In this document: one piece after another, positions 27,400-37,822 of the stretch
Layout of the letters: each line of letters starts with the position of its first letter
Position numbering within the stretch: position 1 is the stretch's first letter
Source: Burkholderiaceae bacterium
Lineage (GTDB): Bacteria; Pseudomonadota; Gammaproteobacteria; Burkholderiales; Burkholderiaceae_E
NCBI GenBank assembly: GCA_023384005.1
Contig: JAHDXY010000006.1
Location: forward strand, 1-45,273
Direction of reading: 5' to 3'
DNA: 45,273 bases
The notes under the pieces: model-generated
The model's database searches: none
The model's input: only the letters and a program-made list of their open reading frames with translations
What the model was told of the DNA's origin: nothing
Position numbers and translations under genes: made by a program

Positions 27400-28851
27400 T
27401 CAGTCGTGTTTGATCGCGACCGTCTTGAGCGTGGTGAAGCCGTACAGCGCCTCGAAGCCCTTTTCGCGACCGTAGCCGCTGCGTTTGACGCCACCAAAGG
27501 GCAGTTCCACTCCACCGCCCGCGCCGTAGTTGTTGATGAAGACCTGTCCCGAGCGGATCGCGCGCGCCATTCTCATCTGGCGCGCCCCGTCGCGCGTCCA
27601 GACGCCTGCGACCAGCCCGTAGGGCGTGTCGTTGGCCAATGCCAGCGCCTGCGCCTCGTCGTCGAACGCGGTGGCAACCAGCACCGGACCGAAGATCTCG
27701 TCCTGAAACAGGCGATCCCGCGCGCCGACTCCTTCGAGCAGCACCGGCGCCTGGTAGTAGCCGCCCCGTGGAACGTCCTCGAGCACCGCACCCTGGGCGA
27801 TCAGTCGCGCGCCCCCCGCACCGGACTCGTCCAGGTAGGCGCGGACCCGGCCGAGCTGGCGGGCCGAGATCAGCGGACCGACGTCCAGGTCGAGCGTGGC
27901 CGGCCCCGCGCGAAGCGCGGTGAATCGGGCGGCGAGCGCTTCGATCACGCGCGCGTGGATGCTGCGTTCGATCAGCACCCGGCTGCCCGCAGAACAGGTT
28001 TGTCCGCAGTTCTGCACGATCGCATTGACCAGCACCGGCAAGGCGGCCTCGATGTCGGCGTCGGCGAACACGATCTGGGGCGACTTCCCGCCGAGTTCGA
28101 GCGTGACCGGGCAGTGGTGCGCAGCGGCCGCTTCGGCCACGCGCCGTCCGGTCTCGGGCGAACCGGGGAACGAGATGTGGTCGATCCCCGGGTGCTCGGC
28201 GAGCGCCTGCCCGGCGCGCTGGCCCAACCCGGTGACGATGTTGAGCGCGCCGGGCGGCAACCCAGCTTGTGCGGCGAGCTCGGCGGTGCGCAGCAGCGAC
28301 AGGCAGGCGTCCTCGGCGGGCTTGACGACGCAGGCGTTGCCCACGGCAAGCGCGGCGCCGACCGATCGCCCGAAGATCTGCATTGGGTAGTTCCACGGAA
28401 TGATGTGCCCGGTCACGCCATGCGGCTCGCGCAGCGTGAGCACCGTGTAGCCGTTCTGGTAAGGCAGCGTCTCGCCGTGCAGCTTGTCGGCCGCGCCGCC
28501 GTAGTACTCGAAGTAGCGCGCCAGCGCGATCGCGTCGGCGCGCGCCTGCTTGAGCGGCTTGCCGGTGTCGGTGGACTCGATCGCGGCGAGCGTCTCGCGG
28601 TGCGTTTCCACCAGCGCGGCGAGGCGCATCAGGACGCGCCCGCGTTCGACAGCGGTCGTGCGGCCCCAGGCGCCCTCGGCCGCACGCCGCGCGGCGGCGA
28701 CCGCGGCGTCAATGTCGGCGCGACCTCCCCCGGCGATCGTCGCGAAGACCGCGCCGGTCGACGGATCGATCACGTCGATCGGGTCGCCGCCGCGCGCCGG
28801 TACATGGGCATTGTCGATGAACAGCGCGTTTGAACGGGGCAGGTCCAGCAT
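27400..28851 (-). CDS. NAD(P)-dependent aldehyde dehydrogenase
   Basis: This 483-residue ALDH superfamily enzyme has IIPWNYPM (oxyanion Asn), VVKPAED, the general-base Glu in VTLELGGKSPQIVF, catalytic Cys286 in NCGQTCSAGSR, and the FGPVL and PFGGVKRSGYGREKG ends. It resembles betaine/gamma-aminobutyraldehyde-type ALDHs. The usual FTGS loop that contacts the cofactor reads FPGSPETGRR. A CCGGAG site precedes ATG 28851. It forms a two-gene unit with the SDR downstream. The substrate is not determined. Confidence 0.93.
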   Translation of the reverse strand: MLDLPRSNALFIDNAHVPARGGDPIDVIDPSTGAVFATIAGGGRADIDAAVAAARRAAEGAWGRTTAVERGRVLMRLAALVETHRETLAAIESTDTGKPLKQARADAIALARYFEYYGGAADKLHGETLPYQNGYTVLTLREPHGVTGHIIPWNYPMQIFGRSVGAALAVGNACVVKPAEDACLSLLRTAELAAQAGLPPGALNIVTGLGQRAGQALAEHPGIDHISFPGSPETGRRVAEAAAAHHCPVTLELGGKSPQIVFADADIEAALPVLVNAIVQNCGQTCSAGSRVLIERSIHARVIEALAARFTALRAGPATLDLDVGPLISARQLGRVRAYLDESGAGGARLIAQGAVLEDVPRGGYYQAPVLLEGVGARDRLFQDEIFGPVLVATAFDDEAQALALANDTPYGLVAGVWTRDGARQMRMARAIRSGQVFINNYGAGGGVELPFGGVKRSGYGREKGFEALYGFTTLKTVAIKHD

Positions 28852-28959
28852 CGATCGCTCCGGAGTTCGATCGGCGGGCGCTGCCGCGGTGCGGCGCGCG
28901 CCACGATCGGGTGTGTCTGAACGGATTCTAGACGAGCGCTGCGAAGCGTCGGACGCGGG

Positions 28960-30141
28960 TCAGCGCGCGCGACGAAAAGGCGTGCGTTCGCGCAGTTCGT
29001 CCGCGTAGTGCGCGACCATTTCGGTCTCGCGCTCGAGGAAGCGCTCGACCGCGTCGGCGAACGCGGGCTCGGCGAGCCAGTGCGCCGAGCAGGTCGGCTC
29101 CGGAACGAAGCCGCGCGCCATCTTGTGCTCACCTTGCGCGCCGCCTTCGATTACCGCGAGCCCCAATTCGATCGCGATCTCTATCGCCTGGTAGTAGGCC
29201 GTCTCGAAGTGCAGCATCGGCTGCGGCTCGACCGTGCCCCAATAGCGCCCGTAGAGGCGATCTGCGTCGCGCACCAGCAGGCTAGCCGCGATCGGACGGC
29301 CGGCGCGACGCGCGCACACCATGATCAGGTTCTCCGGCATCGATTCGCCGATTCGCACGAAGAACTCGCGTGCGAGGTACGGGGTCGCCCCGTGCGCGGC
29401 ATAGGTCGAGGCGTAGCAATGACTGAAGAACGCCCAGTGGGCCTGCGTGATCGATTCGCCGTGAAGGCGCTCGAAAGTCACTCCGCCGTCTCTCACCTTG
29501 CGGCGTTCGGCGCGGATCTTCTTGCGCTTGGGCTGGGTCAGCGAGGAAAGGAAAGCCTCGAAGTCGGCGAAGCCGTGGTTGTGCCAGTGGAACTGGACGT
29601 TCTCGCGAATCATCAGGCCCCGATCGCGCAGCGCGTCGCGGTCGCGCTCGCACGGGTAGAGCACGTGCAGCGACGAAACCTCAGCCTGGCGCGCGTGCGC
29701 GAGCGCAGCTTCGGCGAGCGCTGCGCGGGCCGCCTCGTCGACCGCGAGCAGGCGCGGCCCCGCAACCGGCGTGAACGGGATCGCGCCGACCAGTTTCGGG
29801 TAATAGTCCAGCCCGTGGCGGCGGTAGGCGTCGGCCCAGGCCCAGTCGAACACGTACTCGCCCCAGGAGTGGAACTTGCGGTAGAGCGGCATCGCCGCGC
29901 ACAGCGCGGCGCCGCCCGAGATCGGGGTCTCGAGCATCAGGAACTCCGGTTCCCATCCGCTTTGCGGCCCCACGCACCCGGCGCGCTGCAGCGCGTCGAG
30001 GAACTCGAAGCGCAGGAACGCCGGCAGCGCGCCGGCGCTGCTGCGCCGAACGAGATCGTTCCACGCCACGACGCCGAGCGACGCCGGGCCGCGAAAGATC
30101 CGCGTGCGATAATTCGTCGCTGTCGTGCCAACGGTTTTCAT
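28960..30141 (-). CDS. COG3146-type GNAT/FemAB-like protein (DUF482)
   Basis: This ~393-residue protein with a double GNAT-like fold is widespread in proteobacteria. The signature regions are AMPLYRKFHSWGEYVFDWAW, YRRHGLDYYPKLVGAIPFTPV, TQPKRKKIRAERRKV, FETAYYQAIEIAIELGL and QGEHKMARGFVP. These proteins are annotated as N-acetyltransferases or peptidogalycan biosynthesis proteins without a firmly established substrate. The start is taken as ATG 30141 (MKTVGTTATNYRTRIF), which overlaps the nadE ATG on the other strand. A GTG at 30069 would remove that overlap but lose part of the conserved N-terminus. Confidence 0.85.
   Translation of the reverse strand: MKTVGTTATNYRTRIFRGPASLGVVAWNDLVRRSSAGALPAFLRFEFLDALQRAGCVGPQSGWEPEFLMLETPISGGAALCAAMPLYRKFHSWGEYVFDWAWADAYRRHGLDYYPKLVGAIPFTPVAGPRLLAVDEAARAALAEAALAHARQAEVSSLHVLYPCERDRDALRDRGLMIRENVQFHWHNHGFADFEAFLSSLTQPKRKKIRAERRKVRDGGVTFERLHGESITQAHWAFFSHCYASTYAAHGATPYLAREFFVRIGESMPENLIMVCARRAGRPIAASLLVRDADRLYGRYWGTVEPQPMLHFETAYYQAIEIAIELGLAVIEGGAQGEHKMARGFVPEPTCSAHWLAEPAFADAVERFLERETEMVAHYADELRERTPFRRAR
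30108..30113 (+). promoter_or_regulatory. Candidate -10 element for nadE
   Basis: GATAAT lies about 33 bp before the nadE ATG, inside the start of the divergent COG3146-type gene. No clear -35 is visible. Confidence 0.3.
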
Positions 30142-30145
30142 GACC

Positions 30146-31768
30146 ATGCCTGTTCGTATCGCGGCCGCACAGATCAACCAGACCGTCGGCGATTTCGACG
30201 GCAACGCCCGGCGCATCATCGACGCGGCCAAGGCCGCCGCGGCTCAGGGCGCGGGCGTGCTGGTCACCCCCGAGTTGTCGCTGTGCGGTTATCCGCCCGA
30301 GGATCTGCTGCTTCGCGCCGCATTCTATGACAGGTGCGACGCCGCGCTCGCGCGGCTGCAGGCCGAGACCGCTTCGCTCGAACTTCACCTGCTCGTCGGC
30401 ATGCCGGTGCGGCGCAACGGGTTGCGCTACAACGCGGCGCTCGTTCTCCATCGCGGCTCGACCGTCGGCGAGTACGCCAAGCACGATCTCCCGAACTACG
30501 ACGTCTTCGACGAACAGCGCTACTTCGAACCTGCGAACCGCCCGCTCGTTTTCGAGGCCCTCGGACTGCGCTTCGGCGTCGTGATCTGCGAGGATTTCTG
30601 GTACCGGCACGCCCCCGAGATGGCGCGTGCCTCGGGTGCGCAGGTGCTGCTCGCGCTCAACGCCTCGCCGTTTCACACCGACAAGCATGTCGGTCGAATC
30701 GACGTCGCGCGCGAGAACGTGTCGCTGCTGTCGATGCCGATTGTCGCCGCGAACCTTGTCGGCGGCCAGGACGAGCTGGTGTTCGATGGCCTGTCCTTCG
30801 CGCTCGATCGCATGGGTGCGGTCGTCGCGCAGAGCAAGGCCTTCGAGACCGACCTGCTGCTGGTCGACGTGGTCGAGCGCGACGGGGTCGTCGACCTCGA
30901 GGGGGCGGGCGCGCCGGCGCGAATGCCGCTCGAGCAGCAGATCTACTGCGCTCTGGTGGTCGGTGTACGGGACTACCTCGGGAAGAACGGGTTTCCTGGC
31001 GCGATCGTCGGGCTGTCCGGCGGCATCGACTCGGCGCTCACGCTCGCGGTCGCGGTCGACGCACTCGGTGCCGATCGGGTAAGCGCGGTGATGATGCCCT
31101 CGCGCTATACGGCAGAGATCTCCAGGGTGGACGCGCGCGAGATGGCGCGGCGCCTGGGCGTGCGCTACGACGAGATCCCGATCACGCCGATGGTCGAAGC
31201 ATTCGATCGAAGCCTGGCCGACGAGTTTCGCGGGCTCGCCCAGGACACGACCGAGGAGAACATCCAGGCGCGCGTGCGCGGCACTCTGCTGATGGCGATT
31301 TCGAACAAGTTCGGGTCGATCGTGCTCACGACCGGCAACAAGAGCGAGATGGCGGTCGGTTACTGCACGCTGTACGGTGACATGGCGGGGGGCTTCGCGG
31401 TGATCAAGGACATCGCGAAGACCATGGTCTATCGTTTGTCCGACTATCGCAACGGCGTATCGGAGGTGATCCCGCGGCGGATCATCACGCGCCCGCCAAG
31501 CGCGGAGTTGCGCGAAGGCCAGCTCGACCAGGATTCGCTGCCGTCGTACGAAGTGCTCGACGGCATCATGCAGATGTACATGGAAGACAATCGCAGCATC
31601 GCGGAGATCACCGCCGCAGGGTATCCGCCAGAGGCGATCGAGCGGGTGGTGCGCCTGATCCGGATCAGCGAGTACAAGCGGCGCCAGGCGCCGGTCGGGA
31701 TTCGCGTCACGCGGCGTGCGTTCGGGCGCGACTGGCGCTACCCGATCACTTCGAAGTTCCGCGACTAG
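30146..31768 (+). CDS. nadE: Glutamine-dependent NAD+ synthetase
   Basis: This 540-residue two-domain enzyme converts nicotinate adenine dinucleotide to NAD using ammonia from glutamine. The N-terminal nitrilase-like glutaminase has catalytic Glu43 (TPELSLCGYPPEDLL), Lys112 (YAKHDLPNYDVFDEQRYF) and Cys148 (VVICEDFWYR). The C-terminal synthetase has the PP-loop GLSGGIDSAL (~289-298), TGNKSEMAVGYCTLYGDMAGGF and RRQAPVGIRVT. The start is ATG 30146 (MPVRIAAAQINQTVGDF); ATG 30140 is the alternative. glnB follows after 24 nt, linking NAD and nitrogen status in one likely transcript. Confidence 0.96.
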   Translation: MPVRIAAAQINQTVGDFDGNARRIIDAAKAAAAQGAGVLVTPELSLCGYPPEDLLLRAAFYDRCDAALARLQAETASLELHLLVGMPVRRNGLRYNAALVLHRGSTVGEYAKHDLPNYDVFDEQRYFEPANRPLVFEALGLRFGVVICEDFWYRHAPEMARASGAQVLLALNASPFHTDKHVGRIDVARENVSLLSMPIVAANLVGGQDELVFDGLSFALDRMGAVVAQSKAFETDLLLVDVVERDGVVDLEGAGAPARMPLEQQIYCALVVGVRDYLGKNGFPGAIVGLSGGIDSALTLAVAVDALGADRVSAVMMPSRYTAEISRVDAREMARRLGVRYDEIPITPMVEAFDRSLADEFRGLAQDTTEENIQARVRGTLLMAISNKFGSIVLTTGNKSEMAVGYCTLYGDMAGGFAVIKDIAKTMVYRLSDYRNGVSEVIPRRIITRPPSAELREGQLDQDSLPSYEVLDGIMQMYMEDNRSIAEITAAGYPPEAIERVVRLIRISEYKRRQAPVGIRVTRRAFGRDWRYPITSKFRD

Positions 31769-32131
<363 letters not shown>

Positions 32132-32144
32132 AGGGCGCGCTCGG

Positions 32145-33215
32145 GTGTCGTGCGACGCCTGGCCAGCGATACCGGCGCAGCTGCTCGGCGCGCAGCGCAC
32201 CCCTTTTCCGGTGAGCGCCACGCACCAGGTGCGCCCCGACCTGTACAAGCTCGACGCGGTGGCGCGCGACGACACTCGAGACGATGATCGCGCCAAGCCG
32301 CAAGCAATCCCCCGGGCAGTTCCCCGGGACGAACTCGCGAGCGACGGGGTCGGCCTGCTGCGCGCGGACCACTGCGCGCCGCGCTACCTTCGCGAGAAAC
32401 TCGCGCTGCTCGACGCGCGCGCGCATCCGCTCGTACTGGTGGCGCCGGCCTGCGATCGCGACGCGAGCGAGGCGGCTCTGCGCCAGGCGGTCGCGATGCT
32501 CGCCGGCGCGCATCCGCAACTGCTCGCCGTCAGCGACGCCTGCGAGGGCGGAGTCGACTTTGCCCTGAGCGGAATCGGGCTGCGCGACGATACCGGTCGG
32601 ACCTGCCCGGTGGTCGCGTTGCGCGCGGACGCGGCCGGAGTCTGCGCGCGGATCGCATCGCTGCCGCCGCCACGACGTACGCTGGCTGCGCTCGCGCTGT
32701 CGGTGCAGGAGGACCTCGTGCTGATGGCGATCACGCCCGAGGGATTCGTCGCCGAGGCGATGAGCGTCGCCTTCGCGAGCGGCTGGGATCCGGCGCGCAA
32801 GATCGGTCGCAGGCTGTTCGACATTCACCAGCCGGTAGCCGAAGGCGAAGCCTTGCGCGCGGCGTCGGACAATCTCGCGCGTGCGATGGTGGGAAAGGGC
32901 CCGTTCGTGCGCTACGTCTGGACAATCTCGGACAGCGACGCGCTCGCGCGCCCGCCCGGGCACGCAGTGGCGGCCGAATCGGTGGAGGCGCTCTGGTTTC
33001 GCTGTGAAAGGCAGGTCACGCTTCCGCTGGCCGCTTTCGATCGCTCGCTCTTCCTGATCCGGGTGTTCGTCGAGCCACTGTCGACGATCGCCCGCGACGA
33101 GCCGCGGCGATCGCTCATCGCGCGGGCGCTCGAGTCGATGGGCGACGAACTGGTGCGTTACAAGGGCCTGGAGCAAGTCCGTGCGCTGGTTCGCAGGCAG
33201 TGGGGCACAACGTGA
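32145..33215 (+). CDS. DUF3445 / haem-dependent oxidative N-demethylase-like protein
   Basis: This ~356-residue protein starts at GTG 32145, 13 nt after glnB. It matches the DUF3445 family, some members of which are haem-dependent oxidative N-demethylases. Recognisable segments are SVQEDLVLMAITPEG, VAFASGWDPARKIGRRLFDIHQPV, VRYVWTISD, LWFRCERQVTLPL and FLIRVFVEPLSTI. The His of the DIHQPV segment is a plausible conserved functional residue. The first ~70 residues contain a charged, low-complexity stretch. The substrate is unknown; the family has been linked to methylated amine turnover, which would suit the glnB neighbourhood, but that link is inference. Confidence 0.75.
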   Translation: MSCDAWPAIPAQLLGAQRTPFPVSATHQVRPDLYKLDAVARDDTRDDDRAKPQAIPRAVPRDELASDGVGLLRADHCAPRYLREKLALLDARAHPLVLVAPACDRDASEAALRQAVAMLAGAHPQLLAVSDACEGGVDFALSGIGLRDDTGRTCPVVALRADAAGVCARIASLPPPRRTLAALALSVQEDLVLMAITPEGFVAEAMSVAFASGWDPARKIGRRLFDIHQPVAEGEALRAASDNLARAMVGKGPFVRYVWTISDSDALARPPGHAVAAESVEALWFRCERQVTLPLAAFDRSLFLIRVFVEPLSTIARDEPRRSLIARALESMGDELVRYKGLEQVRALVRRQWGTT

Positions 33216-33267
33216 TGAGTAAAGCCTGGCCGCGCGGACTTCGCGGCGCGTGCGGTATCGGGCGTTG

Positions 33268-34497
33268 ATGACAGCCGAACGCTTTGACCTGGCGATCGTC
33301 GGCGCGGGCGCAGCCGGGATGTTCTGCGCGGGCGTCGCCGCGCAGCGCGGGCGGCGCGTCGTGCTGATCGACCACGCGCGGCGGCCTGGCGAGAAGATTC
33401 GCATCTCGGGCGGGGGGCGGTGCAACTTCACGAACGTCGATGCGGGCCGGGTCGAACGCTACGCGAGCGAGCAGCCGTTGTTCGCCCGGCATGCGCTGCG
33501 CGGCTACGGCCCGCAGTCGTTCATCGAACTGCTTCGCCGTCATCGCATCGGATTTCACGAGAAGCACCGCGGGCAGCTGTTCTGCGACGGTTCGAGCGAA
33601 CAGGTGGTCGCGATGCTGCGCTCGGAGTGCGACGCCGGGGGCGTGCACTGGCGCGCACCGTGCGCGCTCGAATCGGTCGCGCTGCTCGAGCGCGGCGGCG
33701 AGAGGGTGTTTCGCCTTCGCACCGATGCGGGGGAGACGAGCGCGGGCGCGCTGGTCATCGCCACCGGCGGCCTGTCGATCCCGAAGATCGGCGCGACCGA
33801 TCTTGGCTACCGGATTGCGCGCCAGTTCGGCGTCGGCGTGATCGCGCCACGCCCGGCTCTGGTGCCGCTGAGCTTCACGCCGCAGGCGTGGGCACCGTTC
33901 GCCGGGCTCTCCGGGCTCGCGCTGCCCGTGCGGATTCGCATCGCGGACGATCCGGCCGCACCGGCCTTCCTGGAAGACCTGCTGTTCACGCACCGCGGCC
34001 TGTCCGGCCCCGCAGCGCTTCAGATCTCGACCTACTGGCGGGAGGGAGGCGAGATCGAGGTCGACCTCGCGCCGGGCGAGGGCGTCGAGCAGGCATTGAC
34101 CGTCGCGCGCGACGGCGGACGCCGCCAGATCGGCAGCGTGCTGGGCGAACAACTTCCCAGGCGTCTCGCGTCGACCTGGCTGGCGCAGTTCGCAGGCACC
34201 GGCCTTGGCGCCGAGACCAGGGTTGCGGAGGCTGGAAAGCGCGCGCTCGCCGGGTTGGTCCAAGCGCTGCATCATTGGCGCCTGAAGCCCTCGGGCAGCG
34301 AGGGCTATCGAAAGGCCGAAGTCACGGCCGGTGGTGTGGACACCCGGGCGCTCGACCCGCGCACGATGCAGGTGCGCGCGATTCCCGGCCTGCACTTCAT
34401 CGGCGAGGTGGTCGACCTGACCGGATGGCTGGGGGGCTACAATTTCCAGTGGGCGTGGGCATCGGCCTACGCCGCAGCGATGGCGTTGAGCGAATGA
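33268..34497 (+). CDS. HI0933/YhiN-family flavoprotein oxidoreductase
   Basis: This 409-residue FAD protein of the HI0933-like family (also described as aminoacetone oxidase-like/BaiN) has the dinucleotide motif VGAGAAGMFCAGVAAQRG, PGEKIRISGGGRCNFTN, FHEKHRGQLFCDGSSEQV, ATGGLSIPKIGATDLGY, and the C-terminal GGVDTRALDPRTMQ followed by GLHFIGEVVDLTGWLGGYNFQWAW. ATG 33268 (MTAERFDLAIVGAGAA) is chosen over an upstream GTG. The physiological substrate is not settled. The stop overlaps the next ATG (ATGA). Confidence 0.9.
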   Translation: MTAERFDLAIVGAGAAGMFCAGVAAQRGRRVVLIDHARRPGEKIRISGGGRCNFTNVDAGRVERYASEQPLFARHALRGYGPQSFIELLRRHRIGFHEKHRGQLFCDGSSEQVVAMLRSECDAGGVHWRAPCALESVALLERGGERVFRLRTDAGETSAGALVIATGGLSIPKIGATDLGYRIARQFGVGVIAPRPALVPLSFTPQAWAPFAGLSGLALPVRIRIADDPAAPAFLEDLLFTHRGLSGPAALQISTYWREGGEIEVDLAPGEGVEQALTVARDGGRRQIGSVLGEQLPRRLASTWLAQFAGTGLGAETRVAEAGKRALAGLVQALHHWRLKPSGSEGYRKAEVTAGGVDTRALDPRTMQVRAIPGLHFIGEVVDLTGWLGGYNFQWAWASAYAAAMALSE

Positions 34498-35153
34498 GCG
34501 CATCGTCGTTTTCGCATCGCGCGCGGATCGAGGCGGTGCTGCTCGCCGCCGGATCGTCGACGCGGATGCGCGGACCGAACAAGCTGATGGCGCGACTCGA
34601 CGGAGTGCCGCTCGTGTGCCGCGCGCTCCAGGTGCTGCGCGACGCGGGATTCGCTTCGCCGATCGTCGTGCTCGGGCACGACGCGAATCGGATTCGCGCG
34701 TTGCTCGGTGCGTGCGAGGCCGCGCACGGCGCCAGGCTGATCGAGCACCACGGGCACGCGAGCGGGCAGCAAGGGTCGGTCGTCGCCGGCCTCGCGGCGG
34801 TCGATCCGCAGGCGCCGGCGGTGATGATCATGCCTGCGGACATGCCGCTGCTACGTCCGAGCGACCTGCGGGCGCTGGTCGCGGCCTTCGACGCGCGAGC
34901 ACCGGGCGTTGAAGCGCTGGTGCCGTACCTGGGCGATCGTCGCGGCAATCCGGTCATCGTCGCCCCGCAGGCGGTCGCCGCGGTGCTCGCCGCACCCGAA
35001 GGCGGGATGCGCCGGTACATCGACGCTCACCCGCAAAGGGTCGCGAGATTCGCCGCGCCGAACGACCACTACACTGTGGACGTCGACACCCCGGAAGCGC
35101 TCGGGGAGCTCGCGAGGCGCGGCGCAATGCGCCTGGATTGGTCACAGGGATAG
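34494..35153 (+). CDS. MocA-like molybdopterin nucleotidyltransferase
   Basis: This 219-residue MobA-like NTP transferase has the loop LLAAGSSTRMRGPNKL (17-31), GQQGSVVAGL, the metal-site MPADMPLL and GDRRGNPVIV. This matches MocA, which transfers CMP to molybdopterin to give the cytosine dinucleotide cofactor used by xanthine-oxidase-family enzymes, better than MobA. The XdhC-like gene 3 nt downstream strengthens that reading. Overlap with the preceding flavoprotein gene indicates co-translation. Confidence 0.82.
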   Translation: MSASSFSHRARIEAVLLAAGSSTRMRGPNKLMARLDGVPLVCRALQVLRDAGFASPIVVLGHDANRIRALLGACEAAHGARLIEHHGHASGQQGSVVAGLAAVDPQAPAVMIMPADMPLLRPSDLRALVAAFDARAPGVEALVPYLGDRRGNPVIVAPQAVAAVLAAPEGGMRRYIDAHPQRVARFAAPNDHYTVDVDTPEALGELARRGAMRLDWSQG

Positions 35154-35156
35154 GAA

Positions 35157-36179
35157 ATGGACAGCATCGATCGCGAAGTCCTCGAGCGCACGCTCGAGTG
35201 GGTCAACGGCGGGCACCGCGTCGGGTTGGTGACGGTGATCGAGACCTGGGGATCGGCTCCGAGGCCGCCCGGCGCCTTGCTCGCGGTGCGCGACGACGGT
35301 CTTGTCGTCGGCTCGGTTTCGGGGGGGTGTGTCGAGGACGACCTGATCGCGCGCGTGCGCCGTTCAGGGCAGCCCGAGGCGGCGACGCTGGTGAGCTACG
35401 GCGTGACGCGCGAGGAGGCGGCGCGTTTCGGACTGCCTTGCGGCGGGGCGCTCAAACTGGTGCACGAGCCGGTGCGCGACGCGGGCTGGATCGTGTCGCT
35501 GCTCGAGCGGATCTCCAGGCACCAGCTGGTCACGCGCGAGCTCGAACTCGCGAGCGGGAAGGTGAGCCTGCACCCGGCGGCGCGCGGCGACGCGCTTCGC
35601 TTCGACGGCGAACGGATGTGCTCGGTATTCGGCCCGCGTTACCGGTTGCTGGTGATCGGTGCGGGGCAGCTATCGCGGGTGCTGGCGCAGATGGCGCAGG
35701 CGCTCGACTTCGAGGTCTTCGTCTGCGACCCGCGCGTGGAGTATTTCAGCACGCTGGACCTTCCGGACGTGGGCTACCTTCCGGGAATGCCCGACGATGT
35801 CGTTCGCGAACTCAAGGCCGACGCGCACACGGCGATCGTCGCGCTGACGCACGACCCGAAGCTCGACGACATGGCGCTGATCGAGGCGCTCGATTCGCCC
35901 GCGTTCTATGTCGGCGCGCTCGGCTCGCGCGCGAACAACACGAAACGGCGCGAACGCCTCGCGTTGTTCGAGCTCTCCGATGCGCAGATCGCGCGGCTGC
36001 ACGGACCGATCGGATTGCACATCGGCAGCCGTACCCCGGCCGAGATCGCCGTGTCGATCCTGGCCGAGATCGTCTCGGTGAGGAACGGGGTCGCGCCAAC
36101 GCAGAAGAAGGCGAGCGAGCGCGCTGCTGCGGCGCGCAGCGTGCCGGCGCTGCCGGTGGGTTCAACCGCCGGGGCGTAA
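35157..36179 (+). CDS. XdhC/CoxF-family molybdenum cofactor maturation protein
   Basis: This 340-residue protein has an N-terminal XdhC/CoxI domain (TVIETWGSAPRPPGALLAV, GSVSGGCVEDDL with the functional Cys, LPCGGALKL) and a C-terminal Rossmann domain (LLVIGAGQLSRVLAQMAQAL, FYVGALGSRANNTKRRERL, GLHIGSRTPAEIAVSILAEI). Such proteins sulphurate and insert the cofactor into xanthine dehydrogenase/CO-dehydrogenase-like enzymes. No such enzyme is in the window. The 3' end overlaps the convergent Smr gene by 18 bp. Confidence 0.9.
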   Translation: MDSIDREVLERTLEWVNGGHRVGLVTVIETWGSAPRPPGALLAVRDDGLVVGSVSGGCVEDDLIARVRRSGQPEAATLVSYGVTREEAARFGLPCGGALKLVHEPVRDAGWIVSLLERISRHQLVTRELELASGKVSLHPAARGDALRFDGERMCSVFGPRYRLLVIGAGQLSRVLAQMAQALDFEVFVCDPRVEYFSTLDLPDVGYLPGMPDDVVRELKADAHTAIVALTHDPKLDDMALIEALDSPAFYVGALGSRANNTKRRERLALFELSDAQIARLHGPIGLHIGSRTPAEIAVSILAEIVSVRNGVAPTQKKASERAAAARSVPALPVGSTAGA

Positions 36180-36794
36180 CAGCACGATCAGCGCCCCGGC
36201 ACCGCCGTCGGTGGGCCTCGCCTGGCAAAATGCGAGTACCTCGTCGCGCTGCACGAGCCAGCGCGGCACCTTGTTCTTGAGCACCGGCTCCTTGCCGGCC
36301 GAGCCCAGCCCCTTGCCGTGGATCACGCGCAGACAACGCAGGCCGCGCCGATGCGCGTTCGCGACGAAGCCGGCGAGCGCCTCTCGCGCTTCGTCGACTC
36401 GCAGCCCGTGGAGATCGAGCTGCTGCTGAACGACCCAGTGCCCGCGACGCAAACGGCCCGGCACGTCGTGGCCGACGCCGTCGCGCCGGAACGACAGCGC
36501 GGAATCGGTCTCGAGCAGGCGTTCGATGTCGATTTCGTCGGAGATCGACTCGGCGAGTGCGGCGCGTTCGTCGAGTTCGTGCTGTCGCGGCCGCGGCGCG
36601 ACCGACCGATCCGGATGCTCGAAGCGATCGGCACGTGCGAGCGGGCGGGCATCGGCGACCGCGTCGCGAAAGGCGCGCGCCTCGCGCTCGCGCCTGGCAC
36701 GCGCGTCGAGTTCGCGCCGTTGCTGCTCGCGCTGCTCCTCGGCGCGTGCCTTGAGCGCGTCGCGCAGCGCACGCAGGTCCGCAAGCGCCTTCAT
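36162..36794 (-). CDS. Smr-domain protein
   Basis: This 210-residue protein has a charged coiled-coil N-terminus (AEEQREQQRRELDARARRE) and a C-terminal Smr (MutS2-type) nuclease-like domain with LDLHGLRVDEAREALAGF and LRVIHGKGLGS. Stand-alone Smr proteins like E. coli SmrA/SmrB can act as DNA or RNA endonucleases; SmrB cleaves mRNA at collided ribosomes. Here the role is not known. A GGAGG site precedes ATG 36794. It is 68 nt downstream of trxB on the same strand. Confidence 0.88.
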   Translation of the reverse strand: MKALADLRALRDALKARAEEQREQQRRELDARARREREARAFRDAVADARPLARADRFEHPDRSVAPRPRQHELDERAALAESISDEIDIERLLETDSALSFRRDGVGHDVPGRLRRGHWVVQQQLDLHGLRVDEAREALAGFVANAHRRGLRCLRVIHGKGLGSAGKEPVLKNKVPRWLVQRDEVLAFCQARPTDGGAGALIVLLRPGG

Positions 36795-36862
36795 CTACGC
36801 CTCCCGGACCCCGGCCGTCTTCGTCGCGGTCGCCTTCATCTTCGCCGCCTCTGCATTGCCCC

Positions 36863-37822
<960 letters not shown>

